From the NCBI GenBank assembly GCA_002919305.1, contig PKFB01000016.1, forward strand, positions 1-45,817: a DNA stretch of 45,817 nucleotides, written 5' to 3'. Source of the DNA: Actinomycetales bacterium. Lineage in GTDB: Bacteria > Actinomycetota > Actinomycetes > Mycobacteriales > Micromonosporaceae. Of this stretch, positions 16,075 to 23,406 are shown one piece after another. The notes beneath the pieces are model-generated. The model worked only from the letters and a program-made list of their open reading frames with translations, was not told the origin of the DNA and searched no databases. Numbering within the stretch: position 1 is the first letter of the stretch; each line of letters opens with the position of its first letter. The position numbers and the translations under genes are program-made.

Positions 16075-16851
16075 TTACTTCTGCGTGTCGCTGCCGCTGT
16101 CTGATTGCTGCTGCGCGACGAGAGCAGCCAAGGCCTCGGTGATGTTGGCTTCCACGGCTGCCTTGCTGATCCCCAGCTGGCTGAGAACGCCGTTACCGTC
16201 CTCAAACTCCAACAGCGCCAGCAGCAGATGCTCGGTTCCGATGTAGTTGTGGCCCAGGCGCAGCGCTTCCCGGAACGTCAGCTCCAGGACCTTCTTCGCC
16301 TCCACGTTGTAGGGGATGAGCTCCGGCTTCTCAGGGACCGACTCTGCTGCCGCCGGCAGCTTCGCGGCCGCGGCCTGGCGTACCGCTTCCAGCGTCACTC
16401 CCTGCGCGGTGATCGCCCGGGCGGCCAGCGAATTGGGATCACTGAGCAGCCCGAGTACCAGGTGGGCCGGGCTGACGTGGTCACTGTTCGCCACGTGAGC
16501 CTCGTTGTGCGCCGCTATCACCGCGTTGCGCGCTCGTACCGTGAACCGGCTGAACCCCTGCTTGGGATCAAGATCTGACAGGTCCTTAGGGACGAAGCGT
16601 TTCTGGGCCGCCTGCTTGGAGACCCCCATGCTCCTGCCGATCTCTGCCCATGAGGCGCCCGAGCGACGCGCTTGATCGACGAAGTGCCCGATGAGATGGT
16701 CCGCTACCTCACCGAGGTGCTCAGCGAGCAGCATCGCACTGGTCAGCTGTTCCAGAACGTCCGAATGCGCCCGCTTGATGGCCTGGATCAGCTCATCAAG
16801 GCGAACGGGATTCGAGATCTGAATCGGTGGTACCTGGTCGGCGTCCGTCAT
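16075..16851 (-). CDS. Clp N-domain regulator with N-terminal HTH
   Basis: A 258-residue protein. Residues 15-90 are helical with a helix-turn-helix SGASWAEIGRSMGVSKQAAQKRF. Residues 100-240 form a double Clp N-terminal (R) domain: FTVRARNAVIAAHNEAH...VSPAHLVLGLL and then FREALRLGHNYIGTEHLLLALLEFEDG. There is no AAA ATPase module. In ClpA/ClpC the N domain binds adaptors or damaged proteins, so this protein may sense misfolded or arginine-phosphorylated proteins and convert that into transcription control. Two 19-bp operators fused to its own leaderless promoter argue for tight autoregulation. Confidence 0.8.
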   Translation of the reverse strand: MTDADQVPPIQISNPVRLDELIQAIKRAHSDVLEQLTSAMLLAEHLGEVADHLIGHFVDQARRSGASWAEIGRSMGVSKQAAQKRFVPKDLSDLDPKQGFSRFTVRARNAVIAAHNEAHVANSDHVSPAHLVLGLLSDPNSLAARAITAQGVTLEAVRQAAAAKLPAAAESVPEKPELIPYNVEAKKVLELTFREALRLGHNYIGTEHLLLALLEFEDGNGVLSQLGISKAAVEANITEALAALVAQQQSDSGSDTQK

Positions 16852-16900
16852 ACGTCAACCATAGGTTGACGAATTCGAGATCGTCAACCTGAGGTTGACG
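16852..16900 (-). promoter_or_regulatory. Leaderless promoter embedded in two identical operators
   Basis: Two perfect inverted repeats with the same arms: CGTCAACC-ATA-GGTTGACG (16853-16871) and CGTCAACC-TGA-GGTTGACG (16882-16900), centres 29 bp apart. On the minus strand the TTGACG of the distal repeat is the -35, 18 bp follow, the -10 TATGGT straddles the centre of the proximal repeat, and six more bases lead to the ATG. Occupancy of either site would block RNA polymerase. Confidence 0.8.
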
Positions 16901-17097
16901 CCGCACTGTCGACCCTCACTACCCTGGAACCCTCCGGATGACATCGACGTATCTCGGCGCCTTGCTGCCCGAGAGCAGCCCTGCCGCCTCGGCCGTCGCC
17001 ACGAAGACCCCAGCCCAACACCTGGCCGGCGACGCCTGTCCTAGGAGCTACATCGCCGAATGTCTGGGGATATCCGCTCACCGGCTTCGCTCTGTTC

Positions 17098-17322
17098 TCA
17101 ACGCCACTCATCGTCGGCCGACGGCGTCGGCACCATGCGCTGCGCCTGTATCTCAATCTCGATGCGGTATCGATGAGCAGCCGGGTTGTAGATCTCATCA
17201 ATAGGTCCCATGAGCGCACCGCCGACGCCGCGACGCCGGACCCAGAAGGCGAACCACGTGAAGCTACCCATGATCACTGCGAAACCGCCGACGACCACCA
17301 GGAACGGCCACACTCCGCTCAT
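17098..17322 (-). CDS. Small single-pass membrane protein, conserved hypothetical
   Basis: A 74-residue protein. One hydrophobic helix (WPFLVVVGGFAVIMGSFTWFAFWV, about residues 5-27) is followed by RRRG, then a cytosolic segment GGALMGPIDEIYNPAAHRYRIEIEIQ and a polar tail. I recall many similar short actinobacterial proteins with a GP-[IL]-DE-x-[YW]-NPAAH motif; their function is unknown. The positive-inside rule puts the C-terminus in the cytosol. ATG 17322 is chosen because TACGTT stands 6 nt upstream and the hydrophobic helix follows directly. Confidence 0.7.
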   Translation of the reverse strand: MSGVWPFLVVVGGFAVIMGSFTWFAFWVRRRGVGGALMGPIDEIYNPAAHRYRIEIEIQAQRMVPTPSADDEWR

Positions 17323-17472
17323 ACATCGAACGTACCGCTCACCTACATCCCGCAGGCTCATCCATAACGGAGCGGACCGCACTCTCATATTGATCCCCAG
17401 ACCCGTAGGGCTTCTGCTCTGGTGCCGCCGATCACGATAGGTGTGAAAGTAACATGATTCTCTTAACACGCT

Positions 17473-17533
17473 CGGGCGGGAACAGCATTCACTCCGATCC
17501 GCCCAGTCGCAGATCGCGATGCTGTTCCGCCCG
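17473..17533. repeat. Long-arm inverted repeat at the edge of the AT-rich operon
   Basis: CGGGCGGGAACAGCAT (17473-17488) is repeated in reverse complement at 17519-17533 with one G missing; 30 bases lie between. It sits 80 bp beyond the end of the three-gene operon. It may be a bidirectional terminator or a trace of a mobile-element end. Confidence 0.55.
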
Positions 17534-17615
17534 CTACCGCGACTTTCTACAGCGCCTTTAATGCGCTCTCAATCTAAAGACTTCATCACATAAGGATACT
17601 GAAGCAAAAGTCATT

Positions 17616-19712
17616 TCACTTCACCAAATTATGGACGACCGATCTGAGTAGCTTCATCTGGCTATCGCCTCGCTTGCTGTCAAGGGAAATCCACTCCTTC
17701 CCCTCAGCAGCAACGCCCTCCAAGATACGAAGACTGTTCTTCAGTCCCGAGGCGTCCATAATAGCATCGGATACGGCTTTTTCATCACCTAGCGACTCCT
17801 CTTCAAACACCATGCCAGACTCATGCCCATCAACTGTCAGCGCCATTGACACTTCCTCTCCGCCCATCAGCACCAACTCGAATATATATTTACCCTTCTC
17901 TTCTTCATTCACACACACAGAAGAGATCGCATCGAAACGATAGTTAACACGCCGAAGGGTACGGAACTCTCCGGTCTCAAAATTAAGGTAAGCGGTCAGC
18001 TGACGCACCCCATCCTCGGTAAGGAGGAATACCAGGATCCGGTACTTCGAGAAGCGCCAAGGACCATTCCTTACCCGCGCCATCCTACAAGATGAGGCAG
18101 GCCCATCGAGGAATGTGTACGCGATGACATCGCTAGACTTCAAGTTAAACTGTTTCATTGCGTGCGCTAGCACGAGTTTTCTATCGCAGTCTAGCCACGC
18201 AGCTATTTCTGAGTCCTCAGGCTTCCCCGCCAACTTATTACACCACCGCTTGAATTCTTCCTTATATTCATTCATACGCCGCCGAGCATCTTCATTTTCA
18301 TTCTTGTGCCACTTATTTGGCAGCTGCACATACTTCACCCAAGCAGCTACACTTCCCCAACCAGACGCCAACAACATTATCATTTCCCACGAGAATAGAT
18401 TAATATACACTAAACTCAGGAGCCAGAGAAATCCTAACGAGAAGATTCCCCCTCCGACAGCACACGCCCTCTTCGTCCCTACCGGTGTTATAAATCGCCT
18501 ACGCGCCTCCCACAGAGTTTCGTTTTGATAACGCATTCTCGCATCTTTCGCTAAATACCGGATCAACCACTCGACATTCGCAGCCTTAACTCCCGTCCCC
18601 CGGTACGCCTCAACGATCTCGCGTCGCCACTTTCGCTGGACTCCCGCCGTCAGGTCCAACCAGAATTCACGGCTTACATCCTTCGGCACATATTTAGCGA
18701 AGTACTGCTCAAGCATTCTGCTTACTTCGCGCAGGAAATTGAAATCCAACCCCTGACCTGTCGGCTGCACATCACTTAAGTATTTACTATCTTCTAGGCT
18801 CAGCATCTTCGTCTGAAGATACCAGTTTATTCCATTTACAGCGGCAACATACCCGCCACTGACACATAGCAGGTAAACAAATATCCCCCATATACCGCCT
18901 TCCAGTAGAGCCAATACCCCAAAATAGAGAGCCGTAGCGCCGAACAGCACGGTTGGCCCCATCACCAGACATTGGCGCTGCCAGGTAATATCCACTTTCT
19001 GTGGCCAGAGTACGCGCGGCTCCGCTGGATCGGCGTGAAAGAACTTCCAGGCACGTTGTCGCCGTTTGCCTCTTAGCTGCCCTTCCCGCGCCTGAGCGAA
19101 TGTGCGAGCCCACATGCTGTCTTGGATCGGTCCTTTAAGGAACAACTCAAGATGCCGTAGGATCTTGTCACGTTGGACCGAGCCAAGCTGGTTGAATTCA
19201 TCATCTATGAAGCTCAGACTATTATCAGCATCAGGATCCGTTAGCGAATCCAGCAAACCGCCGAGCACTCGCAGGCCGCGTGTCCAATCATCATCGCCGT
19301 AAAACTTGTCGTTCCATATTTGCTGAGCGCTCTGCAGTATAGAGATGTCCTCATCAGACAAGTGGCGTATCATCCGCCCGCTGAAGAAAGCAAGCAGCCA
19401 GTGGAAACAGACTTCGCTGTTCCTGTAGCCGCTCATGACGGCCTCGCCGATAAGCTTCCTGGCCATTTCTGGCATGCCTCCGTCCAGGTATCGGCGACCT
19501 GCCTGGTACTTCTGCTCCGGTGTGGCGTCAGACGGGACCTGATACACGACATCGCCGTGCACAATATTGCTCTGCACGAAATCGCCGTATATGTCCCCTT
19601 GCACACCGACATTCGCGTTGCCAGTCGCAATATTAGCGCGAACGTTATCAGGGCTCTGGTGCTTATTTGAACGCCGAAAGTTATTGGAATTCTGGAAACT
19701 GGGCGATGTCAT
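17616..19712 (-). CDS. Four-helix membrane protein with N-terminal amyloid-like motifs
   Basis: A 698-residue protein of no family I recognise. Residues 27-59 hold an asparagine/glycine/valine-rich motif, NIATGNANVGVQ...IYGDF, then VQSNIVHGDVVYQV, like RHIM-type bacterial amyloid signalling motifs. A helical, possibly TPR-like region follows (60-240). Hydrophobic helices lie at about 248-268, 272-294, 416-437 and 440-461, with a charged 120-residue soluble segment between the pairs. The C-terminal 230 residues are soluble and beta-rich. Base composition is clearly more AT-rich than neighbouring genes, especially 17600-18900. Its ATG overlaps the stop of the phosphorylase gene (ATGA), so the two are translationally coupled. 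I infer a membrane-acting effector or sensor of a conflict system. Confidence 0.7.
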   Translation of the reverse strand: MTSPSFQNSNNFRRSNKHQSPDNVRANIATGNANVGVQGDIYGDFVQSNIVHGDVVYQVPSDATPEQKYQAGRRYLDGGMPEMARKLIGEAVMSGYRNSEVCFHWLLAFFSGRMIRHLSDEDISILQSAQQIWNDKFYGDDDWTRGLRVLGGLLDSLTDPDADNSLSFIDDEFNQLGSVQRDKILRHLELFLKGPIQDSMWARTFAQAREGQLRGKRRQRAWKFFHADPAEPRVLWPQKVDITWQRQCLVMGPTVLFGATALYFGVLALLEGGIWGIFVYLLCVSGGYVAAVNGINWYLQTKMLSLEDSKYLSDVQPTGQGLDFNFLREVSRMLEQYFAKYVPKDVSREFWLDLTAGVQRKWRREIVEAYRGTGVKAANVEWLIRYLAKDARMRYQNETLWEARRRFITPVGTKRACAVGGGIFSLGFLWLLSLVYINLFSWEMIMLLASGWGSVAAWVKYVQLPNKWHKNENEDARRRMNEYKEEFKRWCNKLAGKPEDSEIAAWLDCDRKLVLAHAMKQFNLKSSDVIAYTFLDGPASSCRMARVRNGPWRFSKYRILVFLLTEDGVRQLTAYLNFETGEFRTLRRVNYRFDAISSVCVNEEEKGKYIFELVLMGGEEVSMALTVDGHESGMVFEEESLGDEKAVSDAIMDASGLKNSLRILEGVAAEGKEWISLDSKRGDSQMKLLRSVVHNLVK
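19536..19634 (-). other. Coding segment for the tandem RHIM-like motifs of the membrane protein
   Basis: Codes residues 27-59. The first copy shares NIAxGNAxVGVQ and a following IYG with the upstream phosphorylase; the second copy, VQSNIVHGDVVYQV, fits the V-Q-x-x-x-I-x-G-D-V pattern I recall for BASS3/RHIM-like motifs. Confidence 0.55.
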
Positions 19713-20872
19713 GACGCACTCTCCGTCAGGGAAATAACAGCCGCCACCTTCGCTGCCAAATCAGTGATGTCAATGACCAGTCCGCGTAGCCTTTTGAGCG
19801 CTACCATGAGGGTTTTCTTGCCTTGTGCCGTACCCTGCTCCAGCGACTTGGCGGCGACCTCAAGCTCCGATTCCGCCGCCGCGTATGTCACATCATCCAG
19901 TTGCCCACTCGCCCTCGCCTGGCGGATTTGATCGCGGAGTGTGGCGATCTGTTCCGCCAGGCTGGTTGGGGTGCCGCGCTCCTGCGTGACCCTGACGTTT
20001 CCATATATGTTTTGCGCCTGAACTCCAACCCGGGCGTTTCCCATGGCAATATTCATCGTCGTCCCATTCGTTGTCCTATTCCTCAACACACCTACCTCCT
20101 CGAAGGATTGAAGGTCCTGCTCCTCATGCGCCAACTCTTCAGCGAGAGCGACAGCGAACGCTGCCGCGTTGGCCGCCGCCCGCGGCTGCCACTGAGCACG
20201 GTCAGTGATCTCCTTGGTGCCGTCGGCTCGATCACTAATGCCCCGGATCACGACCGCCGGGAGTGATCTGTTCAGATGCGCGGCCTGAGCCATACCGGCA
20301 GACTCCATCTCGATGGCTGCGGCATCGTTGTAGTGCTGTCGCAGCCATCGAGCCTGCTCGGAAATCGTCGAATTCTGTACCACCTCACCGGCGGCGATGG
20401 CCCCAAAGTGCACGTCTGGACGAGCATCGCTGCCGTGTGGCAGGTGTCGCATCCACGCGCCAGTTCGCTTAAGGTGTCGCGCGATCTGGTCTACCGCATG
20501 AGGGATCTCCCAGGCACGTGGTCGTGCTTTGAGGCCGTCGTCTTCGCTCGTGCCACCGTGATAGGCGTAGACATGGGTCGCTACCACCACGTCGCCTAGT
20601 GCGATATCAGAGCGCAACGCACCGGCTACCCCAACGAACAATATGGCGGCTGGATCGAATTCAGCGATCGCCCGTTCTGCCAGCACCGCCGCAGGGTGGT
20701 TCCCCTTACCGACGAGCGCTAACGCCACGCGACAATCACCCCTGCTGACTCGCCCTACTTCAAAGCGTGTCCCAGCCGCATGCTTGTGGAGCCGCAGGTC
20801 AGTCAACTTTTCTCGGACCGCTTGGTACTCCAAGTCCAGCGCTGTCAGGATCACGATCATGTCGCTGCTCAT
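19709..20872 (-). CDS. MTAN/PNP-type nucleoside phosphorylase with amyloid-like motif
   Basis: A 387-residue protein. Residues 1-250 are a phosphorylase-superfamily (PNP_UDP/MTAN) domain: IVILTALDLEYQAV at the N-terminus, ILFVGVAGAL near 80, the ribose-binding AIEMESAGMA near 190, and RGISDRAD with the proton-donating Asp near 214. Residues 274-297 are the motif NIAMGNARVGVQ...IYGNVRVTQ. Residues 303-387 are two amphipathic helices ending KVAAVISL, as in other actinobacterial effector proteins. Housekeeping MTAN has no such C-terminal extension. In published Detocs and related defence systems this fold cleaves ATP; here the substrate is unknown. SD AAGGGG; 13 bp after the Nudix stop; overlaps the next gene. 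Confidence 0.82.
   Translation of the reverse strand: MSSDMIVILTALDLEYQAVREKLTDLRLHKHAAGTRFEVGRVSRGDCRVALALVGKGNHPAAVLAERAIAEFDPAAILFVGVAGALRSDIALGDVVVATHVYAYHGGTSEDDGLKARPRAWEIPHAVDQIARHLKRTGAWMRHLPHGSDARPDVHFGAIAAGEVVQNSTISEQARWLRQHYNDAAAIEMESAGMAQAAHLNRSLPAVVIRGISDRADGTKEITDRAQWQPRAAANAAAFAVALAEELAHEEQDLQSFEEVGVLRNRTTNGTTMNIAMGNARVGVQAQNIYGNVRVTQERGTPTSLAEQIATLRDQIRQARASGQLDDVTYAAAESELEVAAKSLEQGTAQGKKTLMVALKRLRGLVIDITDLAAKVAAVISLTESAS
19982..20053 (-). other. Coding segment for the RHIM-like motif of the phosphorylase
   Basis: Codes residues 274-297 between the catalytic domain and the C-terminal helices. It shares NIA-x-GNA-x-VGVQ and a nearby IYG with the N-terminus of the next protein, although the DNA sequences have diverged. 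Confidence 0.6.
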
Positions 20873-20885
20873 GAGCTCATCCCCT

Positions 20886-21602
20886 TCACGCCTCCTGATC
20901 TGTAGAACGAGTCATCGGCGGGTACAGCACTTTGCGAGGCCCCGCGCGAAAAAGGCGGGCCGGGCGTCCGGCTCCCGTCTTCTTCACACCGACGGGGACG
21001 ATGAATCCTTTGACGTTCTGAACCTTGCGGTAGAAGTTCCTGGGGTCGAGCTGGACCCCCCATACGGCCTCATAGACCTGTTGGAGTTCTGAAATCGTGA
21101 ACGTAGGGCCGCAGAAGGCTGTCGCAAGTGCGGAATACTCGAGCTTGGCACGGGCGCGCTCAACGCCGTCTGTAAGGATCTTCCGGTGATCGAAAGCGAG
21201 CTCAACCTGAGAAGAGAGCACGTGATCCACCGGAGTCCAGCAGGCACCCGCTGCGTCCGTTCCGGCGACCGGGTCTGGAAGCCGTGGAGCGATCGCCAGA
21301 TACGCCACGGAGATCACACGGCCTCGGGGATCACGCCCCGGATCGCCATAGACCCCGAGTTGCTCCAAGTGCAGCGCTTCACCGTCTAGGCCGGCTTCCT
21401 CGGCCAGCTCTCGATAAGCCGCTGCCTTGAGGTCCTCTTCCTGGTCATAGAGAAACCCACCCGGAAGCGCCATAGCCCCTCGATACGGTTCGACACCGCG
21501 CTCGACGAGCAGCACACAGAGACTTGATCCACGCAAGGTCAAGATCACTAGGTCAACCGTGAAGAGCACCTTGGGTGGCTGCCATTGGTCGTCACCAGTC
21601 AC
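20886..21602 (-). CDS. NrtR-like Nudix protein with C-terminal winged helix
   Basis: A 238-residue protein. Residues 10-150 are a Nudix domain with ALPGGFLYDQEEDLKAAA then YRELAEEAGL. Compared with the Nudix box G-x5-E-x7-RE-x2-EE, there is one extra residue between the Gly and the Glu that is followed by seven residues, so hydrolysis may be weak. Residues 155-230 resemble the NrtR winged helix (FTISELQQVYEAVWGVQLDPRNFYRKV...GRPARLFR). NrtR-type proteins bind ADP-ribose-like ligands and repress NAD genes; no NAD gene is near. The GTG start is leaderless behind TAGGCT, next to a palindrome it may bind. It heads the operon with the phosphorylase and the membrane protein and probably autoregulates it. 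Confidence 0.85.
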   Translation of the reverse strand: MTGDDQWQPPKVLFTVDLVILTLRGSSLCVLLVERGVEPYRGAMALPGGFLYDQEEDLKAAAYRELAEEAGLDGEALHLEQLGVYGDPGRDPRGRVISVAYLAIAPRLPDPVAGTDAAGACWTPVDHVLSSQVELAFDHRKILTDGVERARAKLEYSALATAFCGPTFTISELQQVYEAVWGVQLDPRNFYRKVQNVKGFIVPVGVKKTGAGRPARLFRAGPRKVLYPPMTRSTDQEA

Positions 21603-21640
21603 GAACGCAGCCTAGAATTTTTGTCACTCTGACAAAAAGA
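21603..21640 (-). promoter_or_regulatory. Leaderless promoter and palindromic operator of the three-gene operon
   Basis: A perfect inverted repeat with nine-base arms TTTTTGTCA and TGACAAAAA and a 3-bp centre (21618-21638) lies just upstream of TAGGCT, which ends six bases before the GTG start. TTGTCA within the upstream arm may serve as the -35 (15-bp spacing). The operator therefore covers the promoter. Confidence 0.7.
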
Positions 21641-22316
21641 TCCTGGGCATGTTAGATATCTGACAAGATCGACTTCTTAGAATACTTGATAATTAATGCC
21701 CATAGAGTTACAATTTGCAGCCTTAAATTTCGGATTTAGAATCAATCGTTAATTTTTAGATAGAAATCCTATACGACACTTTCATACGATTCATGTTGAT
21801 ATAAAAAATAGATGGCAATTGCCCTAGCTGCATTTGAAGACACGTCAGCACGACGTACCCGTATGGGCTCAACCCGCCTCGGAACTGGAGCAGCGCTCGA
21901 TCGACCAACTACGGCAGAAGCAAGAGACTGATCCCGCTGGTCAGACCAGAGGGATGCCGATGATCGTCCCTAACAGACCCGCTGCCCATGGGGTGATCGC
22001 ACCGCACCTCACTATTGCGTAAGGCCACGAGCCGGGCTGAGGCATCGAGGCCCCCGACGCGTACATGCGGTGCGGCTGCCTGTTGACCTGTGTCGGTGGT
22101 TGTTCAGATCGCTAACCGGAATCTGGGGCCCGCACTGTTGGGAAGCGACGCCTCGACGGCCTCTAGAGCTCGGCGGGCTCACTGACAACCTGACGGGCCT
22201 GGTTCCACTCAAGCAGGCATTGCAGCACCTACTACCGCCACTCCTGACGAGTCACACAACCAGCGATCCGCCTCCGTCGCCGACGGGAGCGGATCTGGCA
22301 CGTCGCCTGTGCAGCG
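21641..22316. other. AT-rich spacer upstream of the operon
   Basis: 21641-21830 is strikingly AT-rich for this genome and has no supported gene. 21831-22316 returns to normal composition; its short plus-strand frames (21834-22022, 22070-22351) lack ribosome binding sites and known domains and could be decayed remnants. Confidence 0.35.
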
Positions 22317-23210
22317 TCAGGATCGCGGGACCACCGACGTCTCTTGCGTGACGTCGGTGAGCTGCGAGGTGGTCTCGTCGAACTGCTGGATACCAATGAC
22401 CTGCAGCAGGCGCAGTTGCTCCACCGCCGGGCTCCCGGGAGAAGCGGTGAAGAACACCAACCGCTGCCGGCCATCTTCGCTGAACAGGTTCTGGCAGTTG
22501 ACGTCGATGAGGCCGAGGGTGGGGTGGTTGATGCGTTTGCGTTCCCCACGGCGTACGGCGACATCACCGGTATCCCACAGCTCGCTGAACTCGCGGCTGA
22601 GCCGCCGCAGTCGCAAGACCATGTCCATCGACCGTGCGTCGTAGCCGCGCCGGGCCACGGCGGCGCGCAGGTCGTACACCAGTACTCGAGAATGGTGGGG
22701 GTGATCTTCCTCCGGGTAGATCGACCGGGCTTCCGGTTCGGTGAACCACCGGTATACGAAGCTCGCCGCGTACCCCTGCCGCTGGACGGCGGGCCCTAAC
22801 AACGCCATAGCGAGCCGGTTCTGCACCAGAATTTCGTGCAGATCCGTGATGATTTGCGCCGGAGTGTCCTGCAACCGGTCCAGGAGCGCCAGCATGGCCG
22901 GCTGAATGTGTGTCGACGCCCCTCCTGAGACGGGTACGGGACGACCTGCTAACCGGAACAGGTAGTCGCGCTCATCGTTGTCCAAGCGCAATGCCCGGGC
23001 CAGCACCGTCAGCATCTGCGTGGATGGTTGGGCTCCGCGGCCGCGTTCTAGCTCGGTGTAGTAGTCCACCGACGCGCCGGCCAGCTGGGCCACCTCATCA
23101 CGACGCAGTCCTGGAACTCGACGCCGTCGCCCCACAGGCAGTCCGACATCCTGCGGAGTGATCCGCGCCCGCCGTGACCGTAAGAAGGCACCGAGTTCAG
23201 ACAGGTTCAC
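22317..23210 (-). CDS. XRE regulator with MmyB-like ligand-binding domain
   Basis: A 297-residue repressor type common in actinomycetes. The N-terminal XRE helix-turn-helix is VPGLRRDEVAQLAGASVDYYTELERGRGAQPS (residues about 32-63). It is followed by the MmyB-like PAS-related domain with VQNRLAMALLGPAV, NFVRW-like FVYRWFTEPEAR, and W-D-T-GDVAVRRGERKRINHPTLGLIDV. Ligands of this family are thought to be small hydrophobic molecules such as fatty acids. The start is GTG. It is divergent from an SDR gene and separated from it by a 21-bp palindrome; adjacent SDRs are the usual targets of this family. Confidence 0.87.
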   Translation of the reverse strand: MNLSELGAFLRSRRARITPQDVGLPVGRRRRVPGLRRDEVAQLAGASVDYYTELERGRGAQPSTQMLTVLARALRLDNDERDYLFRLAGRPVPVSGGASTHIQPAMLALLDRLQDTPAQIITDLHEILVQNRLAMALLGPAVQRQGYAASFVYRWFTEPEARSIYPEEDHPHHSRVLVYDLRAAVARRGYDARSMDMVLRLRRLSREFSELWDTGDVAVRRGERKRINHPTLGLIDVNCQNLFSEDGRQRLVFFTASPGSPAVEQLRLLQVIGIQQFDETTSQLTDVTQETSVVPRS

Positions 23211-23242
23211 CAGTCCAGTCTGCGGGGCAATGAATCGCTCAT

Positions 23243-23263
23243 CCAGGGGATGACATCCCCTGG
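23243..23263. promoter_or_regulatory. 21-bp palindromic operator between the XRE and SDR genes
   Basis: Arms CCAGGGGATG and CATCCCCTGG around a central A form a perfect palindrome 33 bp upstream of the regulator's start codon. It is the likely binding site of the XRE/MmyB protein, controlling both directions. The SDR start is 143 bp away and has its own Shine-Dalgarno. Confidence 0.6.
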
Positions 23264-23406
23264 GTTAACGACGCCTGGTTACCCGGCTCCCACCGGGGCA
23301 GGGTGGTAGTGACACCGCGCTGATGATCGCCGTGGCCTTCTCGTTCGACGCCGCGCCGCGCCTGGCACACGCGCTGAATCAGCCCAATCCCTCATGAAGG
23401 AGAGTT

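Noticed and set aside
20886-21602. Classical NAD-biosynthesis regulator NrtR
   Set aside because: No nad or pnc genes are present, and the gene is tightly linked to a phosphorylase/membrane protein pair instead.
21834-22351. Short plus-strand frames upstream of the defence-like operon
   Set aside because: No Shine-Dalgarno, no domain, and inconsistent composition; listed as part of the spacer.
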